From NCBI GenBank assembly GCA_016709965.1, contig JADJLT010000003.1:124001-188000 (forward strand): a stretch of 64,000 nucleotides of DNA, in the 5' to 3' direction. Under the pieces are notes generated by a model. The model was not told where the DNA came from. It did no database searches and was given only the letters and a program-made list of their open reading frames with translations. Below, piece by piece: positions 59,602 to 64,000 of the stretch; within the stretch, counting starts at the first letter, position 1, and every line of letters starts with the position of its first letter. The DNA comes from Betaproteobacteria bacterium (GTDB lineage: Bacteria; Pseudomonadota; Gammaproteobacteria; Burkholderiales; Rhodocyclaceae). Both the position numbers and the translations under genes were made by a program.

Positions 59602-60489
59602 ATGTCCCTCATCTCCAAAACCGATCAGCAGCTGATCTTCCATCCCCTCGACTTTACCCTGGCCGTGCTGCGCAACTTCAGCAAAAACCAGGGCTTGTTG
59701 CTGGCCGGTGCGGTGGCCTACTACGCGCTGCTTTCGCTGTTGCCGATGATCATTCTGCTGGTGCTCGGGCTGTCGCACTGGGTGACTCAGGCGCAACTGC
59801 TGGCCACCTTGCAGCGCTATCTCGAATGGCTGGTGCCCAGCCAGGCCACCGCCGTGCTGACCGATGTATTGGGCTTTATCAACCACGGCGTATCGATCGG
59901 CGTCGTCTTGCTCGGCACGCTGATCTTTTTCAGTTCGCTAACCTTTTCCATCCTGCAGAAGGCCATGGCTCAGATATTTGCCCATCGCCGCGCAACGGTG
60001 AAACGGCATCCCGTAGTCTCGGCGCTGCTGCCCTACAGCCTGCTCCTGCTCGCCGGCGTCGCCTTGCTGGGCGTCACCGTGCTCTCGGTCGCCATCCAGA
60101 GCCTGTCGCAGGAAAGCCTCTACGCTTTCGGCGCCGAATGGCCATTGCGCCGCCTGTCCGGCCTCGCCTTCTACAGCATGGGGTTGACGGCTGAAATCCT
60201 TATCCTGACCCTTTTTTACATCGTGCTGCCCATCGGCCGCACCCGCATCCGCCACGCCCTGCTCGGGGCGGTCGTCATCACCCTGATCTGGGAAGTCATC
60301 CGCCACGTACTGGTCTGGTATTTCGCCACCCTGTCAAAAGCCAGCGTCGTCTACGGCTCGCTGACCACCGCCGTCGTCGTGCTGTTCAGCATCGAACTGG
60401 CGGCAACCCTGCTGCTGCTCGGTGCGCAGGTTATTTCGGAGTATGAGCAGCTGGAAAGCCGGTTGGGTGATGCAGGTGGTGCGGGCTGA
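59602..60489 (+). CDS. YihY/BrkB-family inner-membrane protein
   Basis: The 295-residue protein has six transmembrane helices and the family motif AGAVAYYALLSLLPMIIL in the first, then FFSSLTFSILQKAMAQIFAH, and the late LWEVIRHVLVWYF and VYGSLTTAVVVLFSIEL. Members were once annotated as RNase BN or serum-resistance BrkB; they are now regarded as transporters or lipid-related proteins of uncertain role. A dispersed element begins nine bases after the stop. Confidence 0.9.
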   Translation: MSLISKTDQQLIFHPLDFTLAVLRNFSKNQGLLLAGAVAYYALLSLLPMIILLVLGLSHWVTQAQLLATLQRYLEWLVPSQATAVLTDVLGFINHGVSIGVVLLGTLIFFSSLTFSILQKAMAQIFAHRRATVKRHPVVSALLPYSLLLLAGVALLGVTVLSVAIQSLSQESLYAFGAEWPLRRLSGLAFYSMGLTAEILILTLFYIVLPIGRTRIRHALLGAVVITLIWEVIRHVLVWYFATLSKASVVYGSLTTAVVVLFSIELAATLLLLGAQVISEYEQLESRLGDAGGAG

Positions 60490-60497
60490 GTAGTTGC

Positions 60498-60540
60498 TAC
60501 GGTCAACCGGAAAAAATTGGCAAAACTGAAATTTTGCGAA
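60498..60540 (+). repeat. Dispersed GGTCAACCGG element, intergenic copy E
   Basis: CGGTCAACCGGAAAAAA starts at 60500 and is followed by ttggcaaaactgaaattttgc. It marks the left side of the AT-rich insert that carries the gene at 60770. Confidence 0.85.
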
Positions 60541-60769
60541 CCCGCCCAAGCAACACAAAAAGCTGCGTGTGAAATGCCATTTGCAATTTTGGACAAATGT
60601 TCATACTGTCCGGTTTGTCGCCAGAAAGCTATCGAAAATACGCAAATAAATGCTCCAAATCACTGCCACACAACTACCTGCGGCAGTCCTATTTTCCAGC
60701 TTATTGGACAAGTGTCCGAATCAGGTGGCAGTTTTGTCGTCTACTACTAGTTAAGAATCAAGGGGCCAC
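60541..60769. other. AT-rich leader of the inserted gene
   Basis: This is a 229-bp non-coding stretch between copy E and the ATG at 60770. Two similar GGACAAxTGT motifs occur (ggacaaatgttc at 60592 and ggacaagtgtcc at 60707). Base composition changes abruptly from the GC-rich host genes on either side. No ORF is supported. Confidence 0.4.
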
Positions 60770-61354
60770 ATGGAGCAACTGCTAGCTTTCTTAAATACAA
60801 ATTCCGGGGCAATCAATGTAATTTTCTCCGGCGTCGTAACTATCGCAACGGCAGTTTATGCAGTCCTCACTTGGAAGCTCGTTTCGGAAACGCGCCAAAT
60901 GCGTCAGGTGCAAACAGAGCCGAAGATAGAGATCACTCTTCGCTCAGTTGATGAAGCAATTCACATACAGCGTTTGCATGTCCGCAACATTGGTCTTGGG
61001 CCGGCAATGCAACTCACTTTTAGACCAAAGGTTCTCGCAGGAGAAGAGGGCGCCCAGTCCCTCATAAACGAACTAACGCAGACAAACTTCTTCACGTCTG
61101 GAATTTCTTATTTAGGACCTGGCGAGCAACGCTACTCGCACTACACTCAGATGACTGAGAATTTCGAGGCAAAAATTGCCTCCGTGATTGCATTCGAACT
61201 TAAGTACAAGAGTGCCACCGGCCTGAATTACAAAGAGACGCTTATTATCGACATGTCCGAACACAAAGGCAGTTACCAGCTTGGCAAGCCTCATTTGTAT
61301 TCAATCGCCTTAAGTCTTGAAAAAATACAAAAGGATAGCCGTCCTTGGTGTTGA
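60770..61354 (+). CDS. AT-rich membrane-anchored protein, probably acquired
   Basis: The 194-residue protein has one N-terminal transmembrane helix (about 15-36), then a short charged coil (RQMRQVQTEP) and an extended beta-rich domain. AAGGGG lies before the ATG. Codon use is markedly more AT-rich than all neighbours. The last ten or so codons (IQKDSRPWC) run into GC-rich DNA that belongs to the truncated minus-strand gene, so the natural C-terminus may be altered. No family is recognised. The small anchored layout recalls proteins found in defence or toxin-like islands, but nothing identifies it as such. Confidence 0.7.
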   Translation: MEQLLAFLNTNSGAINVIFSGVVTIATAVYAVLTWKLVSETRQMRQVQTEPKIEITLRSVDEAIHIQRLHVRNIGLGPAMQLTFRPKVLAGEEGAQSLINELTQTNFFTSGISYLGPGEQRYSHYTQMTENFEAKIASVIAFELKYKSATGLNYKETLIIDMSEHKGSYQLGKPHLYSIALSLEKIQKDSRPWC

Positions 61355-61652
61355 CGACCTTGTAGATGGCGTCGGGATTGGCCTGGGCTTTTTTGAGCAC
61401 GCTCTGCCATTCGACCTCGGCGGAACGCAGGCCGTCGATTTTCTTGTGCAAGGTGGCAACGCTTTCGGCCAGCTCGGTCTTGAGCTCTTCATTGAATTGC
61501 TCGACCTTTTTGGCGGTGGGATTCATGACGATCAGCGCGGTATTGGTCAGCGTCGCGACGAGTGCGACGCCGACAAGGATCAGGGTCAGCTTCTCGAATG
61601 ATTTTGCCTTCGCGGGCTTTTCTTTGCTGTCGGTGGCTTCTTTTTCGCTCAT
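61245..61652 (-). pseudogene. Membrane coiled-coil protein with replaced 3' end
   Basis: The frame starts MSEKEATDSKEKPAKAKSFE, has one transmembrane helix (about 22-42: LTLILVGVALVATLTNTALI) and a coiled coil (about 50-85), then YKVVNTKDGYPF. From about codon 105 (plus-strand position near 61340) the sequence becomes AT-rich and encodes VFFQDLRRLNTNEACQAGN, which is only the back of the acquired gene at 60770. The original C-terminus appears to be missing. The remaining protein could still be made as a truncated form. Confidence 0.65.
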
Positions 61653-61747
61653 GGTCTCGCTCCCGGGTGGCTTGTTCTATCTGCTACTACGGCTGATAAG
61701 TCCGTGGACTTGAGTTTTGCGCGGTTGGGGTGGTCAACCGGGCTTGC

Positions 61748-61790
61748 TACGGTCTACCGGAAAAAACGGCCAAATTTGAAATATTCGAAG
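61748..61790 (+). repeat. Dispersed GGTCAACCGG element, intergenic copy F
   Basis: CGGTCTACCGGAAAAAA starts at 61750 (one change from the consensus), followed by cggccaaatttgaaatattcg. A bare ggtcaaccggg, without the AT-rich half, lies 20 bp before it (61732). Confidence 0.8.
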
Positions 61791-61795
61791 CTTGC

Positions 61796-61847
61796 TTGGG
61801 TCAGCTTCGTATCATCTTTAACCTGATGAATTTGAAGCTGACCCCAA
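61796..61847. terminator. Long two-tier hairpin downstream of nhaA
   Basis: GGGTCAGCTTC (61798-61808) pairs with GAAGCTGACCC (61834-61844), and inside it TCATC pairs with GATGA around TTTAACCT. It lies just past the nhaA stop. There is no T-tract, so it may act as a 3' stabilising structure or a factor-assisted terminator rather than a classical one. Confidence 0.5.
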
Positions 61848-61864
61848 CGGCATCGGTCAGGCGT

Positions 61865-63034
61865 TCAGCTTTTTGGCTGAGGGCAAAATCTCAGCCAGGC
61901 AAAGCCGAGCAGGCCGGCGGTGAAGGAGGCGAGCAGGATGGCCATCTTCGAGGCGTTGATCACGTCGGGATGGCCATGGAAGGCGAGGTTGGTGATGAAA
62001 ATCGACATCGTAAAGCCAATGCCGCCGAGCAGGCCGGCGCCGAAAATGTGACGCCACTTCAGATCACCCGGCAGGCTGCACAGGCCGATGTTGACGGCGA
62101 GCAGGCTGAGCAGGGTAATGCCCAGCGGCTTGCCGAGCACCAGGCCGGCGATGATGCCGGCGCTGTTGGTGCTGATCAGGTCGCTTTGCCAGCCGCTGTT
62201 GATGACAATGCCGGTGTTGGCCAGCGCGAATATCGGCAGGATGATGAAGGCGACCGGCTTGTGCAGGAAATGCTCCAGACGGTGCGAAGGGGAGTCTTCG
62301 TCTTCTGCCTTGGCGGAGAACGGAATGGCAAATGCCAGCAGCACGCCGGCAATGGTGGCGTGAACGCCTGATTTGTACATCAGGTACCACATCAGGGCGC
62401 CGCCCAGCAGGTAGGGCGTGAGCGCCATCACCCGGAATTTGCGATTGAGTGCGACCAGACCACCAAAGACAGCCAGCGCGCCCAGCAGGTAGGCCAGCGA
62501 GAACTGCGCGGTGTAGAAGACGGCGATCACGATGATGGCGCCGAGGTCGTCCATGACGGCCAGGGCAGTCAGGAATATCTTGAGCGAGGCGGGAATTCGG
62601 CTGCCCAGCAAGGCCAGTACGCCCAGCGCAAAGGCAATGTCGGTAGCCATCGGGATGCCGATACCCGTCTGGGTTGGCGTGCCGTTGTTCAGCGCAAAGT
62701 GAATCAGCGCCGGCGCACAAATACCGCCGATGGCCGCGATGATCGGTAGTAGTGCATTCCGGAAGTTCGACAGCTCGCCGACATAAAGCTCGCGCTCAAG
62801 TTCGAGGCCGACAAACAGGAAAAATACGGCCATCAGGGCATCGTTAACCCAGTGCTCGACGCTCATGCCGCCAATATAGCCGTGCCACAGCGCGTGGTAA
62901 TCATGCTCCAGCACCGAATTGGCGATGGATAGCGAGACAAAGGTGCAGATGATCAGCAGTATTCCGCTGGATTTTTCTGACTCGAAAAAGGCGTTGAAGG
63001 TTTTGGAGAGGACGGTCTTGGGGGGGATGATCAT
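61865..63034 (-). CDS. nhaA: Na+/H+ antiporter NhaA
   Basis: The 389-residue antiporter has twelve hydrophobic helices. It contains VNDALMAVFFLFVGLELERE, the conserved TDIAFALGVLALLG, and the ion-binding double aspartate in LTALAVMDDLGAIIVIA. It exports sodium in exchange for protons and adds a third ion/osmotic-homeostasis gene to the window, after the MscS-like and glucosylglycerol-type genes. Confidence 0.95.
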   Translation of the reverse strand: MIIPPKTVLSKTFNAFFESEKSSGILLIICTFVSLSIANSVLEHDYHALWHGYIGGMSVEHWVNDALMAVFFLFVGLELERELYVGELSNFRNALLPIIAAIGGICAPALIHFALNNGTPTQTGIGIPMATDIAFALGVLALLGSRIPASLKIFLTALAVMDDLGAIIVIAVFYTAQFSLAYLLGALAVFGGLVALNRKFRVMALTPYLLGGALMWYLMYKSGVHATIAGVLLAFAIPFSAKAEDEDSPSHRLEHFLHKPVAFIILPIFALANTGIVINSGWQSDLISTNSAGIIAGLVLGKPLGITLLSLLAVNIGLCSLPGDLKWRHIFGAGLLGGIGFTMSIFITNLAFHGHPDVINASKMAILLASFTAGLLGFAWLRFCPQPKS

Positions 63035-63512
63035 GGGGTTTCGTGTTGAAGGTATATCGGGAAATTACTACAAGACGGCTTGCAGATCGAATTTTGCGTC
63101 AGGCCGGCGCGCGATTTGCGATGGCTTTCAGGCGAATTTTGACGTTTTTCGAATGTCATGGAAACACTATGTCTTCTTTGTGTACATTTTTAGGCTGGCG
63201 ATTAAATAGCTGAGCTTTTAAGGCGCTAGCCATTTTGTGTTTGAGCATTATGGGCGCCAAAAGTGCGGTCGTTCGGAGAAGTTGTTATTGTTTTTGCAGA
63301 TTTTGTTAAATTAACAATGTTGGTAATTTTTGCTTCGGTAGCATGATTAAATTAGGAAATATTCATATTGAAAATTCCAGTGACAAATTTTTGAGGCTGT
63401 GCTTTACTCAAATTCATAATTCATCAATACAAGTTTGAAATTTGTTTCGAAACTGTCTGGGTGCCTGTTTTGGGCTGGCTGGTTTCGTTAAAAAAACGAT
63501 GAGAGAGACGGC
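63035..63512. promoter_or_regulatory. AT-rich control region ahead of the DUF4255 gene
   Basis: This 478-bp gap has no supported ORF and becomes strongly AT-rich from about 63170. It contains the perfect inverted repeat TTGTTAA-A-TTAACAA (63303-63317) and several TAAATT/TATT tracts. It would carry the nhaA promoter at its left side and that of the contractile-injection-type gene at its right. The AT-rich, palindrome-containing layout fits silencing or regulator control of an accessory locus. Confidence 0.5.
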
Positions 63513-64000
63513 ATGCTCGATGTGGCGGTGTCCTTCCTGGCGGATGAATTTAACGCTTACCTGTTGCGTCGCACTGGCTCGGCGCAATTGGGGCAGGTTG
63601 TGCCGGGGGGCATCCTTGACGACAAGGGCAGTCTGGCTATCGCCGGCGGTACGGTAGCCCTCAGTCTCGTCAATATCGAAGAAGAGCGCGTGATGCGCGA
63701 GCATGTGCCGGCGCGGGTTTTCAGCAATGGCCGCGAGATGGTGCTGCAGCCGGAACTAAAGCTGAATCTGACGCTGATGTTCGCAGCAAAAATGACGGAC
63801 TACCCGACGACCTTGAAAGCGTTGTCAAACGTGCTGACCTTCTTTCAGTCGCACCCGGTATTCAGTGCCGAGGATTACCCCGCGCTTGATTCGCGCATCG
63901 GCAAGATCGTCATGGAGCTGTACAGCGTGACGCCGGAAACCCTGAACCAGATCTGGGCCAGCATCGGCGCCAAGTACCAGCCCTCGGTGCTTTACCGGGC
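63513..64000 (+). CDS. DUF4255 (Pvc16/Afp16-like) protein, N-terminal part
   Basis: The frame is open to the window edge (162 codons). It starts MLDVAVSFLADEFNAYLLRR, then GSLAIAGGTVALSLVNIEEE, PELKLNLTLMFAAKMTDYPT, LSNVLTFFQSHPVFSAEDYP and WASIGAKYQPSVLYR. This is the DUF4255 domain found at the N-terminus of the tail-terminator protein (Pvc16/Afp16) of extracellular contractile injection systems, also seen in some phage-tail-like particles. It is usually the first gene of such clusters. GAGAGA lies nine bases before the ATG. The rest of the cluster would lie off the right edge. Confidence 0.8.
   Translation, partial: MLDVAVSFLADEFNAYLLRRTGSAQLGQVVPGGILDDKGSLAIAGGTVALSLVNIEEERVMREHVPARVFSNGREMVLQPELKLNLTLMFAAKMTDYPTTLKALSNVLTFFQSHPVFSAEDYPALDSRIGKIVMELYSVTPETLNQIWASIGAKYQPSVLYR

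Overview
The window reads as a chromosomal segment of a betaproteobacterium of the Rhodocyclaceae (Dechloromonas/Azonexus-like). This is judged from protein style, the GC-rich coding bias, and the co-occurrence of menA, ubiH and ubiB, a PEP-CTERM protein, DUF3422, the hemCDXY cluster, and an argH-algZR pair. Gene density is high. Most genes are core housekeeping genes in long same-strand runs with ATGA/GTGA overlaps.

Layout. (1) 1-3.1 kb: the end of prfA, an orphan PhoB-type regulator, prmC, a monothiol glutaredoxin and an OsmC protein. (2) 3.1-17.9 kb: argH divergent from an AlgZ/AlgR-type two-component pair; an MscS channel divergent from a fused glucosylglycerol-phosphate phosphatase/synthase, which together look like an osmotic module; a membrane glutaredoxin, a PEP-CTERM protein, pepN, ubiB with a coiled-coil partner, and a TPMT-like methyltransferase with a thioredoxin-fold protein. 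(3) 18.3-22.3 kb: hemC-hemD-hemX-hemY. (4) 22.3-34.2 kb: a minus-strand run amgK-murU-pepP-ubiH-menA-dusB-fis-purH-purD-diguanylate cyclase-hemF (peptidoglycan recycling, quinones, purines, haem). (5) 34.3-39.9 kb: lptD-surA-pdxA-rsmA. (6) 40-52.4 kb: DUF2892 and Crp/Fnr genes, then an ancestral xth-DUF4124-prlC region that carries a roughly 1.04-kb tandem duplication. A compact 7-kb integrative element (tyrosine integrase, AlpA, replication initiator, helicase, primase, small genes, no capsid genes) has inserted into the start of the second xth copy. (7) 52.4-55.6 kb: DUF2189, purC, DUF3422. (8) 55.9-58.8 kb: a four-gene operon made of a minimal J-domain protein and three unrecognised proteins. 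(9) 58.8-63.0 kb: a TRIC-like channel, a BrkB/YihY protein, an AT-rich insert that appears to truncate a membrane protein gene, and nhaA. (10) 63.5 kb to the edge: the start of a DUF4255 (Pvc16/Afp16-like) gene, which hints that an extracellular contractile injection system locus begins at the right border.

The most unusual sequence-level signal is a dispersed element of about 40 bp. It has a near-invariant half, CGGTCAACCGGAAAAA, followed by an AT-rich half close to AAAATTGAAATTTT. It occurs in six intergenic places, all in the same orientation, and recurs inside coding sequences (murU, pdxA, hemX, pepN). The most system-like unknowns are the J-domain operon, the xth-targeting satellite-like element with its helically phased arm repeats, and the eCIS edge. 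No tRNA, rRNA or CRISPR array was recognised.
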